Shown: positions 54,919 through 63,981 of the stretch, piece after piece
Layout: every line of letters begins with the position of its first letter
How positions within the stretch are numbered: position 1 is the stretch's first letter
From: Thermosediminibacter oceani DSM 16646
GTDB taxonomy: Bacteria > Bacillota > Thermosediminibacteria > Thermosediminibacterales > Thermosediminibacteraceae
Assembly (NCBI RefSeq): GCF_000144645.1
Contig: NC_014377.1
Coordinates: forward strand, 1,612,001 to 1,676,000
DNA length: 64,000 bases
Direction: 5' to 3'
Translations under genes and position numbers: made by a program
Notes under the pieces: model-generated
Told to the model about the DNA's origin: nothing
Seen by the model: the letters and a program-made list of their open reading frames with translations, nothing else
Databases searched by the model: none

Positions 54919-55383
54919 TCATCCCCTTTTCTTTTTCATTTTTTGCTTTAAAATCTTTAGCGATTTTACCGCATCCGCTTTGACAACACAATTTTGCCCG
55001 ACAACTTCTGTCTCCATGCCCTGGCCGGCTTTGTCCAGGTCGATTATATCCTCCATATACTCGTTTTCCACCACAAGACCGTTGCCCGCAAAGGTGAGAC
55101 CTACGACGGGAATTCCCCTTTTACCCAGCTCCTCGATATGGGCAGCGAAATCCACGTGCTGGTTTCCAAATCCCTCCGCATAAATCAGCACTCCGTCGAC
55201 TCCTAGGGCTTCGGCCAGCATACCCAGCCTTTTCGCTACGTAGAACTTCTCCAGGTTATCCTGGGGGCTTCCTACAACGGCTATTCCTACCAGATCCACA
55301 TCCTTGTCGTTCTGCACAATTTCTACCAACGGATCTCTCATATGATGCAACGTAGTTTCTTTAGTCGAAGGGCCTACTCCCAT
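54919..55383 (-). CDS. prdE: PrdE, homologous to the PrdA alpha (C-terminal) part
   Basis: About 154 residues. From its start (MGVGPSTKETTLHHMRDPLV) it aligns throughout with the C-terminal part of PrdA that follows the self-cleavage Cys (CIGPASKENTRHYFREPLV), sharing VGSPQ, EKFYV, ALGVDG, EGFGN and GKRGIPVVG. The pyruvoyl-forming Cys is absent. The ATG at 55383 is better spaced from the GGGGG site than the GTG at 55392. Its exact role in proline reduction is not established. Confidence 0.88.
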   Translation of the reverse strand: MGVGPSTKETTLHHMRDPLVEIVQNDKDVDLVGIAVVGSPQDNLEKFYVAKRLGMLAEALGVDGVLIYAEGFGNQHVDFAAHIEELGKRGIPVVGLTFAGNGLVVENEYMEDIIDLDKAGQGMETEVVGQNCVVKADAVKSLKILKQKMKKKRG

Positions 55384-55395
55384 TTTTGTCACCCC

Positions 55396-56274
55396 CTAAG
55401 TCATAGAATGTATGCCGCCATCCTTTACCTCATTGGGAGTAAGTATAACCGGAACGTTCCCGAGATCGATGATCGATTTTCCACCCCTTACTCCTCCGGG
55501 TTCCGACGGCATGATGATTTTTTCATGCATGGCACCCTGGCCGCCCAGTTCCTTAACGATCAGCACTTTCGGTCTGCCTTCACGCCTTATATCCTTGAAT
55601 TCCTGCGTAAAGACGGCCTCCTGGGGGGGCATTTTTTTCAGTTCCCGCCTTATATGGTCTAAAATCCAGTCGCAGACCTGATGCGCCGCCAGGGGACCCC
55701 GCCTTTCCATTCCCGCTCCCTTTTCTATAACTACATCGATCCTCAGCACAATCTCATCGATTTTGGGCGTCCCCGGCATGCCAAAGGCAACCTTGTCCTT
55801 TAAAATACCGTGGGATGAGCCGAATTCGGCTATCTGCCTGCCGGCCTCGTCGATTCCTGTCAGAAAGACTACCACACCCCGCAGGCAATGAGTTATCCCC
55901 TCGCCCATTTTACCCTCAACCTTGGTAGCTATGGGCATAATATCCATTATGGTATTCGTGAAAACATCGTGCTGACCGGGTTTTATCACATCTATAGTTA
56001 CTTTTTTCACAAGTGGGTTAATACTAAGCGCTTGCTGGGCTAAAGCCCCATCCAGATAAAGGGTGTTGTCGACAATTTTGGTATTATTAGAAATTTGTAC
56101 ATTGTTTACTGAAAATTCGCGCCAAATTAGGGTACGTAAAACATTTTCTTTAGGCAGTGGGGTTACTGCTTTCGATTTACTCTGCTGTGGCTTTTCTCTC
56201 AGTGCCATCTGTGCTAATTTTTCCGGCATTTCCATCGTTATGCTTTTGGCCTGTTTGACCGATATTTTGAACAT
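55396..56274 (-). CDS. prdD: PrdD, homologous to the PrdA beta (N-terminal) part
   Basis: About 292 residues. It matches the middle of PrdA (TNTIMDIMPIATKVEG, GMERRGPLAAH, GRPKVLIVKELGGQGAMHE, NEVKDGGIH) and ends SMT-stop at the point where PrdA has ALT before the cleavage Cys. The N-terminal 250 or so residues of PrdA have no counterpart beyond a short piece. The ATG at 56274 is preferred over the GTG at 56286. It sits directly before prdE with 12 bp between the stop and the prdE start. Confidence 0.88.
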   Translation of the reverse strand: MFKISVKQAKSITMEMPEKLAQMALREKPQQSKSKAVTPLPKENVLRTLIWREFSVNNVQISNNTKIVDNTLYLDGALAQQALSINPLVKKVTIDVIKPGQHDVFTNTIMDIMPIATKVEGKMGEGITHCLRGVVVFLTGIDEAGRQIAEFGSSHGILKDKVAFGMPGTPKIDEIVLRIDVVIEKGAGMERRGPLAAHQVCDWILDHIRRELKKMPPQEAVFTQEFKDIRREGRPKVLIVKELGGQGAMHEKIIMPSEPGGVRGGKSIIDLGNVPVILTPNEVKDGGIHSMT

Positions 56275-56357
56275 TCCTTTTCTCACCCCCTTTTTATCGG
56301 TTGAGGAATTTATCCTCCGCCGGCAGGCAGTTTTTTTGGCCCACCGGCGGAAAGGTT

Positions 56358-57083
56358 TTATATCTTTGCCTTGTACTCGTAAGGCAGGTTTACCACTTTT
56401 CCGTAAGAGTCTATTGTGACCAGAGCGTTAAGGGCATCCTTCAATATCGCGGTCTGCATCACCTTGTTGTTGGGTTCACCCACGTTGGCACCCATGGGCA
56501 CCATCGGAGCGACTATTCTCGGGGACCCCTGCTGCTTCGCCACCGGCGGCAGCGCGGCAATCAGTACCGTGGGAATCCCTACGCTTTCGATTGCTCTCTG
56601 CACAATCACGGCAGAGCGGTGACAGGTCCCTCACCCGGCGGTCAGAACGACCGCATCAACTCCTTCCCTTTTCAGTACTTCGGCGATCTGGGGACCGGTT
56701 TCTTCCTGGAATTTCTTAACATTTCCGCCACCGCCCATAAATCCAACATGGACGGGAGCAACCGCCTTTATAAAGCCTTCCTTTGCCAGTTCCCTCAGGC
56801 GGTCGATGGGGAACATGCAGTTGATGTCTTTGTTTACGTCGGTGTTGTCGTATCCGCCGTGCGTTACCATCAGCTCGGAGGACGGCGTGTCTCCGGGTAT
56901 TTCCCTGAAGGTGAAGTCCCCTGCCAGGTTAAACGGCTTTTGGGATTTCATGTGAATTCCTGCAGCGGACACCAGAGCCACGGTGCAGTCCCTGAGCTGT
57001 TTTGTAAACGGCGTATAAACAGGGGGCGGGGTTATCGGAACGTAAATTTCCGATTGCAGCCCTTGCACAACCGTTAGTTTCAT
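56358..57083 (-). CDS. prdB: D-proline reductase selenoprotein subunit PrdB
   Basis: Selenoenzyme subunit that, with PrdA, reductively opens D-proline to 5-aminovalerate. 241 residues with selenocysteine at about residue 151, encoded by TGA at 56631-56633: the frame reads VDAVVLTAG-U-GTCHRSAVIVQ, the known UxxCxxS context, and continues in frame to 56358. Standard gene callers would split it here. GGGAGG precedes the ATG, and a hairpin suitable as a bacterial SECIS follows the UGA. It lies 5 bp after the 66-residue gene and before prdD. Confidence 0.96.
56594..56633 (-). promoter_or_regulatory. candidate SECIS element of prdB
   Basis: Directly after the UGA, CTCTGC-CGTGATTGT-GCAGAG gives a 6-bp stem (56616-56611 with 56601-56596) and a loop containing GU, about 14 nt downstream of the UGA, as expected for SelB binding. 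Confidence 0.55.
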
Positions 57084-57088
57084 TTATT

Positions 57089-57289
57089 CTACCTCCCATC
57101 ATTTTTTAGTTTGACGTAGCTCATCATGAGTTCGACTTCATCGCCGACCTCCGGACGCTTATCGCAGATAAGCATCCGGAGCGGGATTCTCAGCATCCCC
57201 ATGCGGCCGTAAAATTCAATCTTAACATCGCGTTCGGTAACCTCTATAATCCTTCCCTTTACGGGCCGGGCTTCGGGGTATATTTCCAT
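57089..57289 (-). CDS. small conserved prd-operon protein (66 aa)
   Basis: Compact basic/acidic protein, EARPVKGRIIEVTERDVKI then KRPEVGDEVELMMSYVKLK, likely a small beta-barrel. Similar short genes sit between prdA and prdB in other proline-reducing Clostridia; no function is assigned. Strong ribosome site GGGAGAAAGAG before the ATG. Encoded 12 bp after prdA and 5 bp before prdB. Confidence 0.8.
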   Translation of the reverse strand: MEIYPEARPVKGRIIEVTERDVKIEFYGRMGMLRIPLRMLICDKRPEVGDEVELMMSYVKLKNDGR

Positions 57290-57301
57290 TCTCTTTCTCC
57301 C

Positions 57302-59056
57302 TTAAGCTTTCTCGACGAGTTTCTGGTTGTTCTCGATTACCGACTGATCCCACTTTTTCGGCGCGGGTTTAATTTCTGCACCAGCCATTTTAGCCTTGAG
57401 CATGGCCAGAGCCCTTACGGCGTCTTCCTTCGTCAGGGTATTGTCGCCCAGTATCTCGGACTCCATACCGTTGGGGTCTTTATTCAGTTCAACCATGGCG
57501 TCCATATACTTGTTGCCCACGATGAGCTGACCCTGGTAAGCGGCATAAGTCACGCCTACAACGGGAATGCCCCTCTTGCCTATCTGCTCGATGTGGGAAG
57601 CGAAGTCTATGTGATTGTTTCCGAAACCTTCGGTAGTTACGATGGCGCCGTCAACGCCCAGCGCTTCCACGAGGGCTCCAAGGCGCTCCGATACGTAGAA
57701 CTTTTCTTCATTTACCTGCGGGCTACCCACGAATACCACGCCTACCAGGTTTACTTCCTCGTCGTCAGCTACCAGGTTTACCAGCGGTTCCCTGAAATAG
57801 TGACGCGTATTCTCCTTGGAGGCGGGGCCTATGCAGGTGAGGGCGTGGATTCCGCCGTCCCTTACCTCGTTGGCGGAAAGCACCACCGGGATGTTGCCGA
57901 GGTCTACGTTGGGCCTTCCACCCAGCACTCCGGCCGGTTCCTTCGGCAGGATGACGTTGTCGTGCATTGCGCCCTGGCCCATGATCTCCTTCACAATGAC
58001 TACTCTGGGCCTGCCGATCCTTTCCACGTCTTTGTATTCGATTTCCCTGGCGGCTTCGGAAGCAGGTTTCTTTTTCAGCACTTCACGGATTTCCTGAATT
58101 ACAGCATCGCAGGCCTTGTGAGCAGCATAAGGCCCTTTCCTCTCCATACCCGTTCCAGCCTGTATCGTCACATGGATACGGATCATTATATCGTTTTCAT
58201 CGGGACATCCGGGCCTGCCGAACCTCACTTTTTCGCCGATAATTCCCTCGCAGGATCCGAATTCGTGCACCTGGATGCCGCTCTCATCCACGCCGGTGAG
58301 GATTACGACGGCACCGGACATAACGTGGGTGACACCTTCGCCAAGGGAACCCTCAACTTTTGTGGCAATCGGTATAACGTCCATAATGGTGTTTGTAAAT
58401 ACATTTTTATTATCGGGCGTTATTATATCTATCTCCATCTTCTTGGCGATAGGATCGGCTTTCAGCGCATCTTCAACGAGGCCCTTCCTGATCGTAAGGA
58501 CTCCGTTTTCAAAGGAAGTCTCGTCTCCGAGTCTTACCTCTTTAACCTCAAATTCCCGCATCAGAAGGGTTCTCCTTACCCTGTCTTCCACTCTGGGTTT
58601 TACAGCCTCTTGGGCTCCCTCCACCGGTTTTGCGGCAGGTTCGGCGGTCCCTGCTGCAGTTACGATGGCGGGAATCTCCAGGTTAATTCCCTTACCCTCT
58701 TCAATGTGGATCCTTATCACATTGCCGGCACCCGTTACGGTCTGGGCGGCTCCGGATTGCACCATCTCAGCTTCCTCTACTACCTCAGGCTTTTCCCCTT
58801 GATCCAGACCACCCTCGATCATGTCGGGGGTAATAGGCGTCAGGGCGTCGATGGTTTTTATCAATTTTTTTCCAAGAACTTGGCCGATGGTAAGAACGTT
58901 TTCAGGTATGGTGAGCAAGCCCGAGTCCTCCAGGTCAGGGAATATGGCTGGATCCTCCAGGTCTGCCGGGCTGATGATCGTTCCTTCGTGGGTAAGACAG
59001 CAAACGACTGCCGGGTCATTTTTATGCTGATTGGCGGTTTCCGGAGTGATGGACAT
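57302..59056 (-). CDS. prdA: D-proline reductase proprotein PrdA
   Basis: Pyruvoyl-containing subunit precursor. 584 residues; by homology the chain is cut before Cys408 in the motif GGIHALT-CIGPASKE (codon TGC at 57833-57835), giving a beta part of about 407 residues and an alpha part of about 177 residues whose N-terminus becomes the pyruvoyl group that binds D-proline. Other landmarks: GPYAAHKACD, VKEIMGQGAMHDNVILP and EGFGNNHIDFASHIEQIG. GGAGG precedes the ATG. Follows prdC by about 20 bp. Confidence 0.95.
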   Translation of the reverse strand: MSITPETANQHKNDPAVVCCLTHEGTIISPADLEDPAIFPDLEDSGLLTIPENVLTIGQVLGKKLIKTIDALTPITPDMIEGGLDQGEKPEVVEEAEMVQSGAAQTVTGAGNVIRIHIEEGKGINLEIPAIVTAAGTAEPAAKPVEGAQEAVKPRVEDRVRRTLLMREFEVKEVRLGDETSFENGVLTIRKGLVEDALKADPIAKKMEIDIITPDNKNVFTNTIMDVIPIATKVEGSLGEGVTHVMSGAVVILTGVDESGIQVHEFGSCEGIIGEKVRFGRPGCPDENDIMIRIHVTIQAGTGMERKGPYAAHKACDAVIQEIREVLKKKPASEAAREIEYKDVERIGRPRVVIVKEIMGQGAMHDNVILPKEPAGVLGGRPNVDLGNIPVVLSANEVRDGGIHALTCIGPASKENTRHYFREPLVNLVADDEEVNLVGVVFVGSPQVNEEKFYVSERLGALVEALGVDGAIVTTEGFGNNHIDFASHIEQIGKRGIPVVGVTYAAYQGQLIVGNKYMDAMVELNKDPNGMESEILGDNTLTKEDAVRALAMLKAKMAGAEIKPAPKKWDQSVIENNQKLVEKA

Positions 59057-59075
59057 AAATCTCTACCTCCTTTTC

Positions 59076-60365
59076 TTATTTTTTAAGCCTGCGCACCAGC
59101 GGATGACCCACCGTGCGGAGCACGTGATCGGTATGATGGTAAACGGGCAATTTAAGTTTCGGTGCAACACCCATTACGGTGTTGGTACAGTCACTGCATG
59201 TCCCTACTATGAGTACGTCTGCTCCCATTTTCTTTAGCTTCAGGATCTTTTCAGCCTGTCCCGGGCAGTTTCCGGGATTCTCGCATTTAATTCCTCCCTT
59301 GACGTCAACTACCTGCTTACAGCGCTCAACTCCGGCAACGCAGGCCCCCATCTTTTCGGCTACTTCCCGAAGCCTTGCCTCATTGGCACCGCAGCCGCAG
59401 ACGAGGAGCCCGGCTTTTCTCTTCTCCCGGGGCAGTGGATCAGTGACTATTATACCTCCCGTTGTCTTGGTGACAACACAGTCCAGATCTACGGCTTTGC
59501 CCGTGAAGGGGCCTCCCATTATTATTTCCCCGAAGTCCCCCTCAAAACCCCCGGCCTTCTCAATCAGCTCAGCAATTGGTGTTCCGATGGGTACATCGAA
59601 AAATACGCGGGCTTGGCGGCCGCTCTTCAGCCGGCCGATCACTGTGACGTTTTTCGATATGACCGGTTTCCTCTTTTCTACCGCCTCGCAGATACGGGAA
59701 AGGGTCTCCACGTTTGAAATAACGGCTCGAGCCGCCGATGGCAGCTGATCGGGCCTCAAAAGCTGTCCCAGAATTTCCCGGACCAGCGCCCTTTCTTCCC
59801 CCATCGGGTAAATGTCGGGCATTTCCCTCACTTCTATCCTGGGATCGTCGATCACCGATTTCATGGCTTCTACGGCTTTCTTGTTTTTAGCCTTAATGGC
59901 TATATAGCCGCGGGAAGCATTGGTTATTTGCATGGCGTATTTCAGCCCACGGTAGACGATTTCCGGGTTCTGCTCCATCTGCCGTACATTGTGAGAAAGC
60001 AGCGGCTCGCATTCCACGCCGTTGGCAATAACAGTGCCACCCTGTAAATCGACATCCATCTTTACATGAGTGGGGAACCCGGCTCCGCCCATACCAACTA
60101 TACCCGCCTCTTTGATCGCCTCAAGCATGCTGGAGGTTTCCTTGATAGGCACGTAATCCTCGGGTTGCTCTTTATCGGGCTCTATTTCTATATACTCGCC
60201 GGTTACTGCCGTCACCACGCCGCTGAGGCTGGCGTGTATGTTGGCCCCCAATTTCTCCGGAGCGGCTATTAACTGGCCTTTTTTTACCCTTTCACCCGCA
60301 CTGACGACGGGTTTGCAGGGCGCTCCTATATGCTGTTGCAACGGTATTTTCAATTTATACTCCAC
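59076..60365 (-). CDS. prdC: PrdC, RnfC-like electron-transfer protein of proline reductase
   Basis: About 429 residues resembling RnfC without the ferredoxin-like end. QHIGAPCKPVVSAGERVKKGQ is the RnfC barrel-sandwich region; GIVGMGGAGFPTHVKM is the Gly-rich nucleotide (FMN/NADH) binding motif; a C-terminal Cys-rich part (GLLVCGCGANE, CENPGNCPGQAE, VGTCSDCTNTVMG) could bind a metal cluster or perform thiol transfer. The position that may be selenocysteine in some relatives is a normal TGC here (Cys19 of the longer frame). GTG at 60365 is 6 bases after GGAGGTGA and preferred to the TTG at 60371. First gene of the operon. Confidence 0.92.
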   Translation of the reverse strand: MEYKLKIPLQQHIGAPCKPVVSAGERVKKGQLIAAPEKLGANIHASLSGVVTAVTGEYIEIEPDKEQPEDYVPIKETSSMLEAIKEAGIVGMGGAGFPTHVKMDVDLQGGTVIANGVECEPLLSHNVRQMEQNPEIVYRGLKYAMQITNASRGYIAIKAKNKKAVEAMKSVIDDPRIEVREMPDIYPMGEERALVREILGQLLRPDQLPSAARAVISNVETLSRICEAVEKRKPVISKNVTVIGRLKSGRQARVFFDVPIGTPIAELIEKAGGFEGDFGEIIMGGPFTGKAVDLDCVVTKTTGGIIVTDPLPREKRKAGLLVCGCGANEARLREVAEKMGACVAGVERCKQVVDVKGGIKCENPGNCPGQAEKILKLKKMGADVLIVGTCSDCTNTVMGVAPKLKLPVYHHTDHVLRTVGHPLVRRLKK

Positions 60366-60404
60366 GCGCAATCACCTCCTTTGTGAATGTGGTAACAATG
60401 TTAT

Positions 60405-60421
60405 TGCAATTTTCGTGCCAA
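60405..60421 (-). promoter_or_regulatory. sigma-54 promoter of the prd operon
   Basis: Read leftward, TTGGCAC-GAAAA-TTGCA matches the -24/-12 consensus (TTGGCACN5TTGCW) exactly, about 40 bp before prdC. Confidence 0.92.
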
Positions 60422-60519
60422 TACTCGCTAAAATTAGACAAAAGCTTTTCTGAGCGGCTTTCATTAGTTAATATCGACAATTAACAAGCCTATTATGCTT
60501 AGGAGATGAAATATAGTAT

Positions 60520-60530
60520 GTACAATGTAC
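60520..60530. promoter_or_regulatory. candidate PrdR upstream activating site
   Basis: GTACA-A-TGTAC is a perfect dyad about 100 bp upstream of the -24 element, the usual distance for a sigma-54 activator. A second dyad, GTTAAT-N7-ATTAAC, is at 60467-60485. Confidence 0.45.
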
Positions 60531-60589
60531 CGACACCTTTTGATAAAAATCTACCGCAATCAATTTCAAACATTTGTGATTACTATCAC

Positions 60590-60636
60590 GAAAAATGTCC
60601 AACCTGCTGACGCATGTCAATCGGTTGGACATTCTA
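60590..60636 (-). terminator. prdR terminator, overlapping its stop codon
   Basis: AATGTCCAACC pairs with GGTTGGACATT (60594-60635); the stop of prdR lies in the loop side. Leftward it is followed by TTTTTCG. Confidence 0.75.
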
Positions 60637-62029
60637 TTTTTAATGTTTTAATTTTGTAATAAAGGGTGCTGCGTGGAATGCCCAGCATTTCAGCGGCCTT
60701 GGCCTTATTATTCCCCGTCATCTTCAAGGCGTGGGTGATAGCCTTCTTCTCTGCCTCGGCCACTACCTGCTCCAATTTCATGAATCGGTCTTTATCAGTA
60801 ATTCTGGTGGTATTTTCAAAATATTTCTTTATAGACTGAGGTAGGTGTTCCGCCAGGATCGATCCGTCTTCAGCCAGTATTACCAGCCTTTCGACCACAT
60901 TTTTTAATTCCCTGACATTGCCGGGCCAGGGATAATTGAGCAACATCTCCACGGCGGCGGGTTCTATCCTGTCGATGACTTTTTTATTTTCCACCGAATA
61001 TTTTTTCAAATAATAATCTATCAGTACCGGTATATCCTCCGGGCGCTCCCTTAACGGTGGTATTTTCAGCGAGACTACATCCAGCCTGTAAAAGAGGTCC
61101 TCCCTGAATTTCCCCTGTTTTACCATTTCCGCGAGATCCCTGTTCGTAGCCGAGATAATCCTTATATTTACCTTTACCGGTTTTACACCTCCGACCCGGT
61201 AAAATTCTCGATTCTCCAGCACCCGAAGCAACTTTGACTGCATTTCCAAAGGCATTTCACCTATCTCGTCAAGGAAGACAGTTCCGCCTTCAGCTAGCTC
61301 AAATTTCCCCGGTTTACCCTTTTTCTGGGCGCCGGTGAAAGCCCCAGGCTCATAACCGAAAAGCTCGCTTTCCAGCAGGCTTTCCGGTATAGAACTGCAG
61401 TCCACTACTACAAAAGGCTTATCTTTTCTCTGGCTGCCCTGGTGTATGGCGCGGGCAAACAGGTCCTTGCCGGTACCGCTTTCGCCTTGAATCAGTACCG
61501 AAGCGTCGCTTTCGGCCACCTTCATTGCGAGCAGAATCAGATCGTACATGGTCTTGCTCTTATAAACGATGTTTTCAAAATTGAAATCCCGATGCAGTTT
61601 CTTGATCTCTTCTTCGACGTATTCCAGATACTGGATCCTATTTCTTGCCTTTTGCAACTCGTAGCTGAGCTTTCTTATCTCGGTTATATCCTGGTCTATG
61701 GATACCACGCCCAGAAGTTCACCGTCTTTTTTTATGGGTATTGAGCTGATGACGACCACGTTGCCTTCTCTAGGCCTGTGTTCAACATATTCTATGGGTT
61801 TTCCCGTTTTCAGCACCTCGAGCGCCAGGGCGTTGGGGAAAAATTGCACTATATCCCTGCCCAGAATCTGGTCTTTTTTTATGCCGTAGAGCTTTTCGGC
61901 CTGTCTGTTCCAGTATATAACGCGCCTCGAGCGGTCAATTACACAGATACCCTCGTTTATATTCTCCAGGATGCTCTCAAGCGGTATGTCAAAGGTTGCG
62001 TAGGCACTTCTGGCGTTAGCCTCTATCAT
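60617..62029 (-). CDS. prdR: sigma-54 activator PrdR
   Basis: Enhancer-binding protein that activates the prd genes in response to proline in C. difficile. 470 residues: PAS domain (about 15-130, [21 protein letters not shown]), AAA+ domain (about 150-385) with [15 protein letters not shown] for sigma-54 contact and the second GNVRELKN region, and a C-terminal Fis-type HTH ([20 protein letters not shown]). Same strand as the prd operon and separated from it by a terminator and a sigma-54 promoter. No receiver domain, so sensing is by PAS. Confidence 0.93.
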   Translation of the reverse strand: MIEANARSAYATFDIPLESILENINEGICVIDRSRRVIYWNRQAEKLYGIKKDQILGRDIVQFFPNALALEVLKTGKPIEYVEHRPREGNVVVISSIPIKKDGELLGVVSIDQDITEIRKLSYELQKARNRIQYLEYVEEEIKKLHRDFNFENIVYKSKTMYDLILLAMKVAESDASVLIQGESGTGKDLFARAIHQGSQRKDKPFVVVDCSSIPESLLESELFGYEPGAFTGAQKKGKPGKFELAEGGTVFLDEIGEMPLEMQSKLLRVLENREFYRVGGVKPVKVNIRIISATNRDLAEMVKQGKFREDLFYRLDVVSLKIPPLRERPEDIPVLIDYYLKKYSVENKKVIDRIEPAAVEMLLNYPWPGNVRELKNVVERLVILAEDGSILAEHLPQSIKKYFENTTRITDKDRFMKLEQVVAEAEKKAITHALKMTGNNKAKAAEMLGIPRSTLYYKIKTLKIECPTD

Positions 62030-62240
62030 ATCTAAGATAACCTCCGAAAAAACTTTTGCATCAATATATGGTGCAATTTTCGTACCATTCTGCGTCTAAT
62101 TTTGCCGTAATATGTCGATATCTCGCTTTAATAATTATAATGCAACGAAAAACTTCAATAAATGAATATTTTTTACCATTAAAAATAAGCCCTGCGGTTC
62201 AGATTTTATACTCCTTAAATTTTAGTATTTCCAGGACATA
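62030..62240. other. AT-rich upstream region of prdR
   Basis: Holds only promoter-like sequences for prdR (for example TATAAT on the minus strand near 62130-62141); no gene seen. Confidence 0.5.
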
Positions 62241-62268
62241 AAAAAAAAGGAGGATTTAACATTCCTCT
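62241..62268 (-). terminator. terminator of the 65-residue gene
   Basis: Read leftward, GAGGA-ATGTTAAA-TCCTC followed by CTTTTTTTT. Confidence 0.7.
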
Positions 62269-62282
62269 CCGTTTTCGATATG

Positions 62283-62480
62283 TCAGTTGACGTAAATTAT
62301 CTTGTTCCGGCGGCGGGTAAAAAATCCGTTGGACCTTTGCCCATAAGTATCCTTGTCATCATGTATGGTGTCTATGTTCATTATTTTCAACATAATTTCA
62401 CGCTTTTCTTCTTCAGAAGCGGTAAGGTAAGCCCTGAGGAGCATGTCTCTTTCCCTCTCTAAGTACTGCTGCCGCGTCAT
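62283..62480 (-). CDS. small charged hypothetical protein (65 aa)
   Basis: Not recognised. Helical and highly charged (TRQQYLERERDMLLRAYLTA, EEEKREIMLKIMNID). The ATG at 62480 follows GAAGGAGGG with correct spacing; the frame opening at 62555 has no ribosome site. It has its own terminator, so it is probably expressed alone. Confidence 0.65.
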   Translation of the reverse strand: MTRQQYLERERDMLLRAYLTASEEEKREIMLKIMNIDTIHDDKDTYGQRSNGFFTRRRNKIIYVN

Positions 62481-62696
62481 TTTTTCCCTCCTTCGTGATG
62501 TTGAGACTGTTATATCTTTCACAAATATTATATCAGACGTTAAAAAATTAATCAAGTATGTAAGTTATAAATATCTTATAATTTTCTTAATTTTTATTGT
62601 TAATTCTCTACGACCTCCAATCTACCTCCCCTCTTTCATTAATATTTTTGCTCATTTTACCACAGTTTATACATAATTGCTGGAAAAATGGTAAAA

Positions 62697-62731
62697 AAAA
62701 AAGCTGCAGGCAAATCCCTCCTACAGCTTTA
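62697..62731 (-). terminator. terminator of the PDZ membrane protein gene
   Basis: Read leftward, AAAGCTGTAGG and CCTGCAGCTTT pair (62700-62730, one mismatch) and are followed by a long T-run. Confidence 0.8.
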
Positions 62732-62736
62732 TTCCC

Positions 62737-63981
62737 TTATCCATTCCTTTTCCTAAAAAATCTCTTCAACCCCTCTAAAAGACCCTTTTCTTCCATCACT
62801 ACAAAAGGCACATCCTGGCTTTTAGGAACGAGTAGGACCCCTAGGATGCTTACTCCGTCGAGATATGTATTCATCTCCATGGTTTTAAAGCTGCCGTCGG
62901 TTTTGAGCACATCAAGCCAGATATAGGTGGGCATCATTGTTTTTATCAGTCTTATATCTTCCGAATCCTCAACCTGCCGTCCGTTTATTGAAAGGATTAT
63001 ATCTCCGGGTTCTATTCCCATTTTTTCCGCCGGAGAATCCTTCAATACATCCAGGACCCTGACTCCTCTTGTGGGAGGAGTAAACAGCGGCGGTCTTTCC
63101 CTCTCGTTCTTCCGCCCCATAATTATTAATGCTTCATGGGCTATGGGTGCGAACAGGGCAGCTATATACTTGAAAGCGTGGATCCTGGAAGCCATAATTG
63201 CTAGAAGCAGAAGAACCACGCTGAAAATCAAAAGGTTCAACGCCGACGCCCTGCTCCTGGCCCTGGGAGGCCTGGTAAGAGCTATGTCGCCGTATCCTAA
63301 GGCAGCTACCACCGGCATCATGAGATAGACAAGATCCTTTCTTCCGAGAATTTCGGCAGGAGGTTTAATTATCGGCCACCAGGCGGGCATGTTGATTATA
63401 TCCTGTGTGGGTACCTGCCCCAGCATAACCGCCAGCATCATTATCGGAACCGGCCAGAATTCCTGGAGGGAAAATCCCCCCACTATGCCGTACTTCTTAT
63501 CCTGTATGAAGACGGGGGCCGAATTTAGATGGCCCGCTGTGTAAATGAGGAGGCTTTCCACCATGTGGAGCACTCCTACCAGTGCCATAAGTCCGGCGAC
63601 GTCTATCCTGGGATAGCCGAACAGTAAAGAAAATAGAGAAACTATACCCCCTGCGTAAGAAAAACACATCAGATGCGGGTGTATCAGCATGAGAATAATC
63701 GCCAGAGGCCAGACGTAAATCAAACCGGCCTCCGTTATGCTGATACCCAAAAAGACTATAACAAAGCTGCCGACGATACCTCCCAGTATTCCGAAAAAGA
63801 CGGCGTAAAGCACTTTTTTCCCCGGGCTTACTTTTACGACTCCGAACATCCTCTCTTCCAGGTCGGCAGACTTCCTGTATTGTAGCCATATAATGAGAAG
63901 CACCGTCCAGAAAAATGGATTGGTCACCGCAAGGGGCAGTCCTTTCAGGATAAAAACAAGAATGCGGAATAATGGAAACAT
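62737..63981 (-). CDS. polytopic membrane protein with C-terminal PDZ domain (MinJ-like)
   Basis: About 414 residues: seven or eight predicted membrane helices (residues 10-300), then a PDZ domain (about 310-400, VRVLDVLKDSPAEKMGIEPGD, INGRQVEDSEDIRLI). The layout matches Firmicute PDZ membrane proteins of the MinJ/SwrAA type, which link division-site proteins in Bacillus, but no specific motif proves that role. No protease residues are seen. The ATG at 63981 follows GAGGAG; a longer frame reaches 63996. The gene is complete but its upstream neighbours are outside the window. Confidence 0.8.
   Translation of the reverse strand: MFPLFRILVFILKGLPLAVTNPFFWTVLLIIWLQYRKSADLEERMFGVVKVSPGKKVLYAVFFGILGGIVGSFVIVFLGISITEAGLIYVWPLAIILMLIHPHLMCFSYAGGIVSLFSLLFGYPRIDVAGLMALVGVLHMVESLLIYTAGHLNSAPVFIQDKKYGIVGGFSLQEFWPVPIMMLAVMLGQVPTQDIINMPAWWPIIKPPAEILGRKDLVYLMMPVVAALGYGDIALTRPPRARSRASALNLLIFSVVLLLLAIMASRIHAFKYIAALFAPIAHEALIIMGRKNERERPPLFTPPTRGVRVLDVLKDSPAEKMGIEPGDIILSINGRQVEDSEDIRLIKTMMPTYIWLDVLKTDGSFKTMEMNTYLDGVSILGVLLVPKSQDVPFVVMEEKGLLEGLKRFFRKRNG

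Noticed and set aside
57593-59086. 497-codon open frame antisense to prdA
   Set aside because: prdA has clear homology and ribosome site; the antisense frame has no family match and follows from codon bias.
60310-60318. Possible second selenocysteine in PrdC
   Set aside because: The codon in HIGAPC is TGC, an ordinary Cys; no in-frame TGA is present.
60467-60485. GTTAAT-N7-ATTAAC near the prd promoter as a possible Rex site
   Set aside because: Half-site spacing does not fit Rex; kept only as an unassigned dyad.
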